A stretch of DNA of 64,000 nt from NCBI GenBank assembly GCA_036768485.1, contig JAVLUZ010000164.1, positions 248,001 to 312,000 of the forward strand, written 5' to 3'. Shown piece by piece: positions 25,840 through 39,327 of this stretch. This DNA comes from Mermis nigrescens. Taxonomy: Eukaryota; Nematoda; Enoplea; Mermithida; Mermithidae. A model generated the notes under the pieces. It was not told the origin of the DNA. It saw only the letters and a program-made list of their open reading frames with translations, and did no database searches. The position numbers and the translations under genes are program-made. Every line of letters begins with the position of its first letter. Positions within the stretch are counted from its first letter, which is position 1.

Positions 25840-26659
25840 CAGGCCCGTAGCCAAATAGGGACGGGGGCCGGCCCCTACCCCCGAAATGGGAAACAATTTT
25901 TTGTTTCTCCCAAAGGGTCCCCAAAGTGGAAAATAGAAATTTGGCCAAGTGCGTCTGATACATCGCCAAAACATGTTTTTAGCGTACTTTTGAGCTAGTA
26001 AACTCAAAATTTTCCGGCGCTTCGTGCCGGATTTATCTTTGTTATCTTTTATTATTTATCTTTGTTATCTTTGATTTATCTTTATCTTTGATTTATCTTT
26101 GTCTTCTAAACCGCTAAAAATCGCTCAAATTTGAGTTGTCAATTTTTTCCGGCGCCATGCGCCGAATTCATTGTCTAGCTCTATTTTTGCCTTCCAACTC
26201 ACTCAAAACAGCTCAAATTTGAGTTAAGACATATGAAACATGAAATTTTTCCGGCGCTTCGCGCCATATTTATTGTTTATTTATGCTTTTTGTCTTCTAG
26301 CCCGCTCAAAATCGCTCAAATCTGAACTTGACATGCAGAATATGTCAATTTTTTTGCCGATTGGCGTCAAATTATTCATTATCTGTATTGTTTTTCCCTG
26401 TAAAGCACAATGATTAAGTACAAAGGCAAGAGATAAGAAATAATCCGTCGATTAAGTGATGAGAAATCAGCTTAAATGATAAATTTGCCGTATGAAATAA
26501 AGTGAAAAATCTTTAAAATTTTTTTTCGAAATCTTCACCATCGTATAAAGCTCGCACGCACAAAACTGCCTTTATTTTCGCCTATCTCCTAATGGTTCTC
26601 GAGATATCTGGCCTCAAAAATGTTCGCCCCCCCAAAATAAAATCCTGGTTACGGGCCTG
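25840..26659. mobile_element. hAT-like element of the CAGGCCCGTA family
   Basis: The left end CAGGCCCGTAGCCAAATAGG pairs with the reverse complement of the right end, CAGGCCCGTAACCAGG. The flanks ATCACAAT (25832-25839) and GTCACAAT (26660-26667) match at 7 of 8. The interior contains three GGCGC palindromes (about 26013, 26150, 26252) alternating with CTCAAATTTGAG palindromes, and an ATTTATCTTTGTT minisatellite (26034-26105). Confidence 0.85.
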
Positions 26660-27176
26660 GTCACAATACATACCTTCCTTAATTGAAATTTGGCAGATGA
26701 TTTCGAGATTTCTTTTATTTAAGGACTAAGCAGTTTATTTTAAATTTCAGCTAGTCTCTAACAGCTGAAGTCGATTTATTTTATCACACTTTCAAATAGT
26801 ACTATCTTATCTAAACGCACTTCTAGCATCGCAAGGCCCTTAAGATATCCTATTCTATATATACCATATTCGGTCCCATTTAAAAGTTCGGAAGGGGAGG
26901 CGTTCCAAGATACAAAATGAAATTATGAATAAAGTGCTCAGGTCATGCGAATGTTTAAAAAGGGACAAAATAACTAAGGGACGCAGTCAGCAAAGTTGTA
27001 TTTGATAATGAGAGGAATCAATCCTCAAATTTGGTTTGCACCTTGTACTATTTTTAGATCTTCAATAATCAACGGCCATAAAGATATTAGTGGTAAAATA
27101 GAAACGGAGCAAAAGCATAAACAGCCATTCGGGAATTAAGAAAAAGGTGCATTATTACGAGAGTATATAAGCTCAC

Positions 27177-27422
27177 CGGCTGCGGTTGGCAAAGCGCCAA
27201 ATTTTGATTCTTCGGATTGAGACGCTGTATTTGGTGGTCAGAAGAGCTGTTTTGTTTCGTAATACTCGACTCGTCGAGTTTGACGCCGCGACGCTGTTGA
27301 TTTTCGCGTAACGGCGAATCGAAACTTCTCGAAAGCGACGGGTTATTATGGATAATGGACTTTTGCTGTTTAGTGAAGGCAGGCTTGGCCGATTCAGAAT
27401 GTTGACGTTGATGTTGTTGCTG
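27177..27422 (-). CDS. RhoGEF2: RhoGEF exon 6: Gln/Ser/Asn-rich linker
   Basis: A 246-base exon of 82 codons, phase 0 at both ends, between GCTGCAG and GTGAGC. It starts QQQHQRQHSES and ends LALCQPQP. The composition is rich in Gln, Ser, Asn and Arg, with no recognisable fold, consistent with a disordered linker between the coiled coil and the RGS-like domain. A CAG-rich start leaves the acceptor ambiguous by one codon. Several Ser-rich stretches near basic residues (SLSRSFDSPL) could be phosphorylation sites (inference). Confidence 0.85.
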
Positions 27423-28843
27423 CTGCAGCAAAGCAAATAAAATAAAACTCAAAAATTTTATTAGCGTCTCGTCGTCGAATGCGCCTAATGGATGAAAAAA
27501 GCATCACGCTGCGCGTAATGAAAAATCTCTTGGACGAATATTCATTATGCGGAAATGAGCTTTCTCAGAAAGTCAAAATTTAAAAAAAATTCTTCGCGCT
27601 TCCAAGAAAACTTTGGCACGTAAAAAAATCTCCGTGCTTAACGCGAGCTAAGACACGGCCAAACAAGAAAATAAACGCGCGACGGCCCGCGCTTCTCTGG
27701 CGCCATAAAAATCGTTATTTTCGATTATATTCAAATATAAAGGCTACTGTGTGATTCATTTTACGCTATTACTAACTAAAACGCCTTATCGAACCGAATT
27801 CGCCGATTCAGAGCTATCGAAATAATCGAATTAAAAACGATGCCGCATTAAAAAACACCCGAATCGAAACTATTTTACCAGAACAATTCGAGTAAATAAA
27901 ATTTGGAACGTTTCGATAAAGTTTTCAACGCCAATCGACCAATTAAGTTATCGAAGAAATATCTCGAAAAAGCGATCGTTCCGACGGTTGCTATTTCAAT
28001 TATTAACGGCCGTGCGAGATAAAGTGTGAATGAACGGAACGGTCTAACAATAGGCAATGATATAAAAATCTGATGTACTGGTCATACTTACGTGCATTGT
28101 AATAGACGAAAAAATAATACAACGTGCGAGACATATATTATATGAACAAAGTTCAAGGGGAAACTGGTTCATATTTTGTTTAGGTTGCACTGGAGTCAAG
28201 GGATACTACGCAAGCCTAGAGGAGCCATTGATTTTATAAGTTTAGTTCATTCATTGCACGTCGAAGTAGCAGCGCGGCTTTTGTAGAGCAAAAAATTTTT
28301 TATTCGCATATGTTTTGGACTCAGCAAACAAAGCCCTCGACGAGTGCATAAATGAGATAATAACTGCTTGATACTCCTGGATTGACGTGTGTTGAAGCCA
28401 GACTTCGAGGCAACATTAATTTTTAGTCGTATCGTAATCATACACATGTTCTCCGGGGTTTGACCCCTCAGAATGGCTACTGAGACCCTGCAAAAAAGGC
28501 TACGGCGACCCACCCCCCAGATTGTCGATTTTCCGAAAAAATGGTGGTGAAGTTGTTTTTAAGCGTTTTTGCCTAACTTTTGGGTCAAAAGTGCCAAATT
28601 TTTTGCGCTTCCCGCCACATACTCATTTTTGATATTTCGTTAAATACACTCCACTTTTTAAATTCTTTTAGAATTTTTTATGTTTCTATGTTCTAGAAAG
28701 GAGAAGTTCTGTCTTTAACGTCAAAAAACAGTGTTTTTGACGTAAGAGATTGTTTTTTTAGTATAAAAGAACTTCTTGAAAATTTTTGGGGCTGACACCC
28801 TCCTCCCCCAATTTCGCATGCTGTACAAGCATGGTTGTAATCA

Positions 28844-29120
28844 TAGGTCAGAATGGCCGATCGGGGGAACGAGGAATTAGCCGGTCTGGGGGTCAAAAAA
28901 TTCAACTCTTTTGGGCCAAAATGACCCGAAAAACTGCCATAAGCGCTAAAATAGCGTTAAAACTACGTTATCACTCAGTTTCTGGTCAATTTGAAGCACT
29001 TTTGAAGAAAATTTTCAATTTTCATCCGTTTTTAGCCTTCGTTTCGCCTCATTTTCCCTACAAAAATTTTCCATTTTTTTCACCCTGGGGAGTCTCTAGA
29101 ATCCCAAACGTGCATGTCTG
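28844..29120. mobile_element. Probable hAT-like MITE
   Basis: The left end is CATAGGTCAGAATGG and the right end GTGCATGTCTG. The flanks GTTGTAAT and ATCGTAAT agree at 6 of 8. The interior (GGGCCAAAATGACC, GCTAAAATAGCGTTAAAAC) is shared with 14500-14730, 43560-43860 and part of 4555-4765. The preceding 28440-28800 segment matches 32170-32500 and belongs to another family. Confidence 0.55.
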
Positions 29121-29929
29121 ATCGTAATACATCAAACAAATTAAATTTTTTAAATAATATTTATTTACAAGCTATATACCGATTTCACAACAAGCGTAGA
29201 TGTATTATTTGTTACGGAATACGGCAGTCACGTACACAGATAAGCTCATTGCGCGTGGCCGTATTCATGAAAACGGTAAGAGTCAAAATTTCGACTAACG
29301 ACTAGTAAATGCACTAATATATGATTTGATAATATTTTATCATTTTATCAGAAAAACTACGGTTTTTGACATCGCACCAAAGCTTAATGACAGTGACGAA
29401 TCCAGCGTTTCCTGACAGGCGGAAGCCCAAATCTTCCTAATAGATTCTAAAATAATTCGAAAAATCCATCTATTGTGCGTAAAGAGCGGTTTTTGTCGTC
29501 TTTCTATAGGCAGAATCACTTTATAAGAAAAATCTAAGCACAGTTTTGCATGATAAAATAGCTGAATACACACATTCTTTTTTGCGCCAACTCATCTTCA
29601 GGCGACAGAGGACAGCCGCCCATCCCGCTCGCCCCTAAATCCGCTCCAATTATATGACCATAATTGTATATATAAGCAATGATTGTTTTCTATTCCATTT
29701 CGAAGTCGTACATCTTAGAGTAAAATTAACTATGTAAAAGCGTATGTAAGATTGAAAACTATATAGAACACAAGATTTGAAAATCAAGATTTGTCGTAGT
29801 CAACAACGCACAGTTACTTTAGTCTATTTCACGAAACTTTGTGCCTGGATCACACTTTTGGAAGCAATTTAATTCGATTGCAAAAGAGATTCAAACTGGA
29901 GCACGAATCATGATTTTGTGCATTGGACT

Positions 29930-30690
29930 CAATAGAAATCAGTGTTTTTTTTGTACTCGGCAAAGATTTTGCCCGATGTACACAGATTTTTCGGGACCGT
30001 CTTTGCACATATACAAAGATTTTTGGGAAGACAAACATTGAAAAAAAGGTCTGAAATTCGCAAAAAATTTTGCCCTTCGCGCCGAAATGAGTAATTGTGT
30101 GTTCTATATATCTTTTTAATGGCAGAAATTGCATTTCAAAAGAAAAATGTCAAATTTCTCGGCGCTTCGCGCCGTTTTAAGACGATTCTTAGTGATTTTT
30201 GCCCTTAGACACCCAGAAATTAGCTAAAATGCACTACCAAAAGTCGAAGAACTCTGTTTTTACCACACTAAAATCGCTATTGTACCATATTATAGTACCC
30301 AAAAATTTGTGTGTACAGAATGTACAAAGATCTTTGGGGAGACAAAGTTGTAAAAAGGTGTAAAATTCCCAGAAATTTTCGGCGCTTCGCGCCGAAATGA
30401 GTAATTGTTTGTCCTATATATTTTTAAAATGGCAGAATTTGCATTCAGAACAGAAAAATGCCAAATTTTTCGGCGCTTGAGACAATTTTTAGTAATTTTT
30501 GGTGTGAGAAACCCAGAAATTAGCTAAAATACACTACCAAAGATCGAAAACCCTGTTTTACCACACTAAAATCGCTACTGCACTATATTACAGTACACAA
30601 AAATTTGCATGTATAAAATGTACAGACTTTTGGAACCATCTTTGTACATGTACAAACGGACCTTGTACAAAAAACACTGATAGGGATATG
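29930..30690. repeat. Tandem duplication of about 310-bp unit with TGTACATGTACA and GGCGC palindromes
   Basis: Two adjacent, similar units begin near 30045 and 30357. Each contains GCGCCGAAATGAGTAATTG, CCCAGAAATTAGCTAAAAT and ACCACACTAAAATCGCTA. An inverted version lies at 38090-38540. Intact or near-intact CGGCGCTTCGCGCCG hairpins are at about 30162 and 30372. The surrounding intron (27423-34137) also holds a related fragment at 32580-32640. Confidence 0.7.
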
Positions 30691-32999
30691 AAGTTTTGAC
30701 ACAAAAAATTGTTTTACTACAGCTTGTCTGAAAACTTCTATTGCGGCCATTACTTCGAGCGCTGAAAATTGATTTTCAAGCACAAGGTTTCGTGAAATAG
30801 ACTTTAAATTCCATATGTAGTAGTTACCTTGTTGTAAAGATATAATAAATGGATCCGTAATAACATCAGTTACAGATAACAAAATCTGAAATATCGAAAT
30901 CAAGCAGATGTAGCTTATGATGGAACAGAACTACAGAATGTGGTTAGCATTCATCGAATGTGCATCATCTGCAGCAATGATCTGAAAACGTAAGTGTCCC
31001 AGCAAAGGGTGTTTAACTGCTCTCGGCCCATTATTCAGATTAATAAAATCGTGGGTAGTGGGTGCGTCATCGTTTGTGAGCTTATTTCCAAACTTATTGA
31101 TCCTTTGAATTCCAACGTTTTAAAAGACTTAAGATCTTATCGGAAAACAGAAATTCCTCAAAATAATTTAACCGAAATTACACAAGTCGAAGAGCACGTT
31201 ACATGACTCATGCATTTCGCGAGTCGAAGAGCAAATACTAAACTGAAATAAAATCGTTTAAATCTGAGACACTGGTAAGTCAATACCACGTATTGGACAT
31301 CAGATGAAATGTAAGAATTTGAAATTAATCAAGTAAGAGTATAATTAAATTAATAAATCGTGCTTCTCCTCGTAGGTTCGTTTAACGGAAACCATGTGCG
31401 GCAAATTTTGACCTTCCTAAGAACTGCTGACTACTATTTATTTTTTATACGAGCTTCTTCGTAAATATATAAGATTTATGAAAAGTCTTTGTACGAGCAA
31501 AATTTATTTGTACATAAACACATAGATATAGTATTAAATATACAAATTTTTTCGAGCCTGTAATATGCGACCCACATGCTATTCGAAGTTTTGCTTCGTC
31601 CTAAATTCAATTGATAATATTACACCGAGGCGAAAAGCCGAAATTTTCATGACTTTTCAGCTAAACGTACACATAAAACTGGGATCAGAAAGCTAAAATA
31701 ATTTATATAAGCGAATCAAAAATGATACTGCGCTGCGTTCGCAATATGTTTATTAATTCTCGTAATGGACGCCATTGCGTCAATGAATTTGGTGCAACAT
31801 AAACATAAATAAGTTAATTTTACCTTTCAACTGCAGAAAATAGTGCCAAATTGTCAAAAAGCTTTAGTTTCCTGCTTAGAAATTCATTGAAAAAATCAGG
31901 ACATAAGTGCAAAAGATATGAGTCTGTACCAAAATGTTTTAGATTGTACAAAGATTGATTTGTGGTGTTTAAAGTGCGCGCTTGGTAGAATTAAATGCAC
32001 AGTGCAGTAATTGGGCTATTCGGCATGAAACACCGGAAATTTTTTTGATTTTTTGCTAAAAAATGCGCGAAAAAGCGTTAGAATCATTCCGCCCAAAAAC
32101 GTCGTTGTACGTTGTATTGCAATTACTCATAAAATATTTGTACGAGCCTCAAAATCTTTGTCCCGTACAAAAAACCTGCTGCTGACCCCCGGAAAAAGCT
32201 GCGGACCCCAGAACTTTCAATTTTTCCGAAAAAAAATCTCAGGAAATATGCTGTTTTAAGCGCGCTTAGCAATCTTTTGGCTCAAAAGTGCCAATTTTCA
32301 GGCACTTCGTACCATATACTCATTTTTCTAATATATTCTATTCGATTTACTCAAATTTTTCATGTAAGGAACACCGTCAAAAACGTCAAAATTGTTTTTT
32401 TGACGCGTTTCATTGTTTTAACGCCTTAAAAAAGGCACCAACATACTTAGTTCATAAAGATTTTTAACAGCTGATTCCCCCAATTTCCAAGATGTACATA
32501 ATGGAGACCGCGACGTGACGGCCACTAGTTATTATGTTATACTATGCTATATACTCGTACTCGTAATGCACATCACGGTTTAAGACTTTTGGGACCATCT
32601 TTGTACATGTACAAAGGGACTTGTACAAAAAAAACACTGCTGCACATGCACAATTGTTGTCCTGATTTACTTACGCAATAAGGTTGCGTCCATATAAAGA
32701 TAATAAGGCCGGAGGCAAGCTCAGTCTGAGAGGTCAGTAAAAAAACTGAAATTGCTTCATTAAGACAAAAATAATCTCACATCGTAATTTTCGGAGTTCG
32801 TTTCGATTTTAGTTCAATTTCGTGTTTGATTTTGCTAGAAAATTTCTCATTTTTTCTTTCTCGAGGCCCTGACCCTCAAATTATTCAAGTTCTTGTCAAT
32901 CTCGTGTCGTCGTCAAAATGTGTGCCGTCACAGCGTTTCACGAAATTCCGAAGAGCAATGTCTGATTTAGTAAACATTCACAGTAAAGAAAGAGGAACA

Positions 33000-34137
33000 T
33001 TCTGCGCAACAAAGCTTCAATGATTGAACATTGAATGGTCGAAGGCTCTTAATTGCCTATTTCACTGCAATCAATTCATGTCATAGAAAATCAGAAACTT
33101 CAGATTTCTAAACTCAAAAGTCTATAATGAAGAAAAAACCATTCAGGAAATTAAGATTCTTTTTACAGCGTCAAGTTTTACTTTAAAATATCAAACAAAA
33201 TTGAGAGAAAAATATAAAAATCGAGATTCCAACTTAAAATCAAAAGCTGCGAAAGGAACTTGAAGAGTGAACATTGCATTGAATCAGAATATGTACCACG
33301 CGCTTTCACTCATTTACAGAAACTGTACAAAATTCTACAATAACAACAGGTATACTTTTGCTTTTGTTAAGGCAATTTTAATGACTATAGCGATTGCTTA
33401 ATTCAAATCTGATTATTTGGAAAGATGAACTATTATTTGCAATATTAAATGAGATTACGAGAAACCATCAAATAAAATGGATAGGTAGGTTTAGGTATGT
33501 AAAACCCGATTCAAGCTATCATTCATAAATATTCATTCCTTTTACGCAGATACACGCCAATGCATAAACATAAATTCAAAAAAGTAAAAAATTGTAGATA
33601 AGAAAATCTGTAAATCAAACTTCAAAGACACGTAATAAAGCCGTAATAACATTGATCTATTGCCGAACATTTAGGGCAGACTGGAGTGCACGAAATATTC
33701 AGTTAATGTTAACCTTATGAGATAAGACGTTTTACACTGCTTTCACAGTAGGTAGTAATGCACAAGCTAGTCAAACGATTAAATAATAATGATTTGCAAT
33801 GAACCGTCTCGTCCGAATTAAGCATTAGAAACTAGGAATTAAAAATATAAAAGCAAAGCGTTAATATATATTCAAATTGGCCAATAGATGAGCTTGTCTA
33901 GCATTTTAGCGAGACTGAGCAGATCTAAATCAATAATTAATTATATGAGTCGAAAAATTATGTATTCTTGAATTAAGTACTAGATTTCCTGATAAATCGG
34001 AAGTGAGAGCGAGAACGCGCAGACAAATTAACAAAGATTGCAAATTTAAGACAAAAAACTGGTTTTGTTTATGAAAAGGGATCAGAACAATTAAACTTGT
34101 GTGCAGGTTGATTTTACAACAGATACACAATATTTAC
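33000..34137. other. Intron 5, nothing recognised
   Basis: AT-rich unique-looking sequence with no repeat, exon or ORF that I can support. Confidence 0.6.
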
Positions 34138-34257
34138 TTGAGCGGCCATTTTCAATTCCGAAAATTGGTTGGCCAAATTTTTAAGGCGTCGTTTGGCTTG
34201 CGTTAATAAAAGCTCAGTTCCTGGACAATAAGATGCCCGTAGCCTTGCCTCTAAATC
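34138..34257 (-). CDS. RhoGEF2: RhoGEF exon 5: helical segment
   Basis: A 120-base exon of 40 codons, phase 0 at both ends, between TTTTTAG and GTAAAT. It reads from DLEARLRASYCPG through LLLTQAKRRLKNLANQ to FSELKMAAQ. The regular spacing of Leu and charged residues predicts an amphipathic helix or coiled coil. The pattern (hydrophobic, QEAKRR-like, then QL/SEL) parallels the segment after the PDZ domain in vertebrate LARG. No catalytic role is implied; the region may help oligomerisation (inference). Confidence 0.9.
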
Positions 34258-37216
34258 CTAAAAAAGTTATAAATAAATTAAATACATAAAATATTTGAAA
34301 AAGTAATATCTTATTTATAAGAGCGTACACATTCTGTGTAGTGCAGTCAATGATACAAATCACGGGTATTATTAATAAATAAGTACTTCTCCTATGTCGA
34401 TAAAAGTGCATCCAAAGTGCATCCACAGAGATCAGTAGGTACACAAATCTCCATCTTAATGGATATACATTTCGGTTTGCAGTCCGTGCAGATACATAAT
34501 TTTACGAGATGAATGCAAATAGAAACAGGAAAATATAATTTTAAAGAAAGACGTACCTGCTTACTAATTCCATTAATTCATACAAACCTTGTAGCTTTCG
34601 CTTTTTCTAAATTTCTTAAGTCCTTATATAAAAACACTATTTACATCATCAAGTAGATCCAGTTAAATTGACTGCACTGAGCAAACGTTATTTTTGTGCT
34701 GATAGGATTATTTAAATTAGAAAAGTCATTTTAGCAGGCATATTCTGATCTGACGCCAATTTACGCTTTGGATTTAAAAAATTCAGAGATGATGCATCCT
34801 TTTTACTTAGGCAGAGTAAACAGATACGAATTTTTTTCTTTTGTTAGGAACTATTGCTGCATTACGAATATGATACTGGAAGCACGTCTGAACTTCATTC
34901 TTTCTCAAAAAGTCGTTGAACACAGTTTTTCACCAAGAATCGTCTGTAAACGAATATAGTTTCCCAAGGGTAAAGACATGTCCACTAATGCCCGAACTAA
35001 CCACGCTTTATAATACAATGAATATAATGAAATGGCATGTTATGAAGCTACGATAGCAACTTCGAATTAATTATCTCTGTTTCGTCATTAAGGTAATTCA
35101 AGTCAAGTGCACAAAAAATGGCCAATTTCAGTATACAAATTTTAACATTTATTTAGTATTTACCTATCAAAATACAAAACATCTAATCGAAGATTAATTG
35201 CAAGAATTCAGACTCTTATCCTTCGCTCGAGTGCATCAGAAATAATATAACTAAAAATAGAACATTCGCCGAAATGAAAGGACGGCCTATTATAAATCAG
35301 ACAAGCTTTAACGAGAATAGTCTTAAACGTAAAAATTGGTTATTTCGAGTCGGCTAATTATACAAGCAACATTAATGCAAATTATGTTCATTACCAAAAC
35401 AATATATTTATTTGCTTGCTTAAATTGCGCAGAAATGACGCCGTTTACGAGGAAAGGCTCATCGCCTAAATGCGAAATGCGCACTAGGCAGGTATATACT
35501 ACATGGGAGGGAGAAAATTGTGCGTAAGAAGCAGAGAGTTAAAGGGAAAGGAATGAAAAATTGTAGAAAAAAAGGTAAACCAAGAAAATAGGAAAAACTA
35601 AAAATTATTTCACGCATTCGATAACAAAATTCGAGAGAAGAACGTGAGCCGTTCTCCAAACAACTCCATTCAGGAGATGAAAAACGAGCGAAAAACAGGA
35701 AAGGTTGGAAATCAGGCGTAGATAAACGAATTAAGGCTAGTTAGGCTAAGGAGCTAGCTTTTCGATACTCGTCAAGCTTCTCTAGTTTCCGTCACACTCG
35801 CTCGATCAGCCAGCTTAAGCCGGAAAGCGCGGACCACTGGCAGTGTCCGTACATACAAGCCGTCAGTCAAGCTTAATTTTGAGGATAATCTACGTAAAAC
35901 TAGGTCCTACGTACGAATTTTAAGCAGCAAAAGTGAAAGCGCATTGGTCAGCTTACGATAAAAAGTCTGCCAGCGATAAGCACTGATGGCTAGTGCGTAA
36001 GAAGCTTACGAGAAAAATTTATAAATTCGCCGCTGCTTTTGACTCGAACGCCCAAATCACGCAGGCTACAGTAGGACGTATGATAAGTAAAATATATATT
36101 CGCTACCGTAATTTTATAACGTATGTTCGACGAACGAAAATCAGGCGGCGTTAGATTGGCGAGCTTAGGGAAATGATTTACAGTTTTTTCGAGAAAGAAG
36201 CTGAGAGACGCAGCTTCTTGCGGCTTGCGATGGCATATAAGCCGTAAAATTTTACGCATTCACCCCCTATTCTCTACAAGAAATCACGCACAGCGCTTGT
36301 ACTGCGAGTCGAACCAATTATCCTAGAAACAATGCGCAGCTGGGTCGTTATTTACGTTTGCGGAACCACAGAGTATAAAAAACAGCATTGTTTTGCGAAG
36401 ATGACAGATCGGTTTGATGTCGTTCTAAGACACTTATTTTGCAACAGGAGAAACGTAAGGGATATTAATATCGCCGATTCCGAACGAGTTTAGCCACAGG
36501 CGGCAAGAAGGAGTGACCAGAGGGAAATTCCAAAAATGTAATGCAGAAGTGAGGCTTTATATGCTCTTACCGATTTACACGCCACAATTAGTTTTCTTCA
36601 ACTTTGCACTTCACTACACTGACAAACGAACAGGATCAAATTCAAGAACAAAACGCATTTTAGAGAACAGAGTGCCTCATTGCAGCATTTCATGCATACA
36701 TTTCAATTTGTGAATATTCGTTTTTTATTGAGAAGTGGCTAAGTAGTCAAGATTTCGGATACCGAGTCTGATTTTCTATCATGAATTCAATTTTTTTCAT
36801 TGACAAATAGCCTTTTCAAAAATCGCCTTAAAGCCAAATTACTGCAATCTGAGGGAGATTTTACAAACATGCATAGATGCAAAAGACAGACCCGATATAA
36901 ATGGAGTCAATTCAAGTGCTTATCGAGAAAAACGGCCTCACAAAGATCTCGCAAATTTATCAAACCTTAAGATTAGGCAAAACTACTTTCATTTAAGTCG
37001 ATTTCGAGGACTTAAGAAAATTTTAATTTTCGTCTATTTTTTGTGTCGGAAAACGTTTCACTTTTCTTCTACTAGGGCCCGCGCCATATGTATGTCTGGT
37101 TTGCTTGAATCTATCTAAGCCTCCCTCATATGCTCGCGTGTAAGCAAATTTCACACTAAAAGATGAAATGCCTGATCATACACCTTGAACATTTGCGAAA
37201 TTTAGGAATACATCAG
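34258..37216. other. Intron 4, nothing recognised
   Basis: Nearly 3 kb of AT-rich sequence with no transposon ends, unlike the rest of the intron. It is a candidate stretch for conserved regulatory sequence, but nothing specific can be shown. Confidence 0.5.
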
Positions 37217-38561
37217 CAGGCACGTAGCTAACCTTTTAAATTAGGGGGAGGGCTAAAATTTTGAAGTCAGATATCTCAACAACTACTAGTAAACAGGCAA
37301 AAACAATGGTGTTTTTGAGCGTTTCTCAGTGAACTCTACACATTGAAGAGAAAAATGTTGAATTTTTTTCGCACAAAATTAACTTAATTTTAATCATATT
37401 CAAAAAATAAGTTGTATAAAATGACTTCAGAAATAGTCTCTAAACATTATGTCTATGCTTAACCCTGTGTTTAATCTGTTTGGTATTCAACTAGTACATT
37501 GCAAAGAAAAACAATACGGAAGATAAATAATTCTTGGCAGAGCCCCGAAAAATTTTGACATATTCACCACGTCTTACTCAAACCTGGGCTGTTCAGCAGA
37601 CAAAGTTGTACAAAAACAATAAATTCGGCGCGGAACCTCCTCCCCGTAATTTTGGGATTATTAGCTCAAAAATGTGCTAAAATCTTTTCTGAGACATTCC
37701 AATGCGCTTTAAGAATTTTTAATTTTATCCTTTAGGACACTCTTTAAAAAAATACTCGCACCACCTAAATTTTGAGGGGACTAGTCCCCCCAGCATAGCT
37801 GAGCAATACCAATTGCCCCAGCTGGTACCATGCCCAATTTTTTTTTGGTTGGTTGTTTAGTCGTAAGTGGTCGGTTATAAAACATGTTAAAATTGTACAC
37901 AAGATTTTGAGTGATAATTCCACGGGATTGCATTAACGTACATAAATAGCACATTAAACCACGTGCATTGCACATGAAATTTTCCTACTCATATCATCAG
38001 GTGCAACTGACAGATCCTCAAGCTGGTACCGGACCTGCTCTAGCTGGTACCGGGTTGCACCTGGTTGTACCTATTGCCCAGATGTTTCCCCAGTGTTTTT
38101 TTGTATAAGGTCCGTTTGTACATGTACAAAGATGGTCCCTGAAAGTCTTTGTACATTTTGTACACACAATTTTTCGGGTCCTATATTATGGTACAGTAGC
38201 GATTTTAGTTTGGAAAAAACAAAATTGGTCGACCTTTGGTAGAGTATTTTAGCTAATTTATGGGTTTCTGAGGGCAAAAATCACTAATAATACGGCGCGA
38301 AGCGCCGAAAAATTTGACATTTTTCCTTTCGAAATGCAATTTCTGACATTATAAAGATATATAGAACACACAATTAAGCATTTCAGCGCAAAACGCCGAA
38401 AAATTCTGCGAATTTCAAACTTTTTCTTCAGTTTTTGTGCTTCTAAAAATCTTTGTACATGTACAAAGACGGCCCACAATAGTCTTTGTACGTACATCGG
38501 GAAAAATCTTTGCCGAATACAAAAAACCGTGCCCCCCCTATACCCCACAGCTACATGCCTG
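37217..38561. mobile_element. Probable composite hAT-like element (CAGGCACGTAGCT end)
   Basis: The left end CAGGCACGTAGCTAACC pairs with the reverse complement of the right end, CAGGCATGTAGCTGTGG, at 12-13 of the first 13-17 positions. The flanks TACATCAG and ACCATCAA agree at 5 of 8 (CATCA shared). The left part matches the element at 23008. The right part (38090-38540) is an inverted copy of the 30045 unit with two TTTGTACATGTACAAA palindromes (38115, 38452) and GGCGC palindromes (38290, 38380). It may be two elements joined. Confidence 0.5.
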
Positions 38562-39098
38562 ACCATCAAGGTATTACCGATTGAGTTTTAAAGAAAACTA
38601 TTGTGAAAACATTACAAACTAAAACTTCAATGAATTAATGTTTTTTAAGAGATTGCGAGTTGATTGTTTTTCGCAATAGAAAGCAAAAAATTTAATTCAA
38701 TGTTATAGCTTCAATTTTTTGAGTGTTATAGATACAGTATCTACTTCATTTCGCATCGCGTCCAACGAAACAATAAAATCATTGAATTATTCGAAGTTTG
38801 TTTAAAAACTCAGCAATTATGATTTATGCATAGCTATTTGGACTTGACGCCGAATAATGATAAAATAAGGCTTTTAGGGGGTGAGATAAAAATTTTTAAT
38901 GATGAATGTATGCAATGATAACTCCGACGTATGGCCTGCTTTAAACAATAAATTACGCTCCATCCAAGGTTTTATTTTTCGTTTTTAATACTTGAACTTA
39001 ATTTCAAAAGCTCTTAATTACTTACTTTCATATCAACAACATTACGAACTATTCCACAAAAATTAAAAATATCAATTTAAGTCAAAATAAAATTAATA

Positions 39099-39327
39099 AT
39101 ATCGTTAATAATAATAAAAATATTATTGATAAAAAATAACAATAATGTTGATATTAAGAATATTAATATAAATATAAATATTAATATTAATAATGATAAT
39201 AATAATAAAAACAATGATAATAGTAATAATAATACTAATAATTATAATAATAACAACAACAAAAATAATAATAATGATAATAATAATAATAATAATAATA
39301 ACAAAAAATAATAGTAGTAATAATAAG
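39099..39327. repeat. (AAT)n microsatellite, imperfect
   Basis: AT-only sequence of AAT and related triplets; the hAT-like element at 39328 is inserted at its right edge. Confidence 0.9.

Noticed and set aside
29930..30690. CRISPR-like or bacterial repeat array
   Set aside because: The units are about 310 bases, only two, and belong to a dispersed eukaryotic repeat family.
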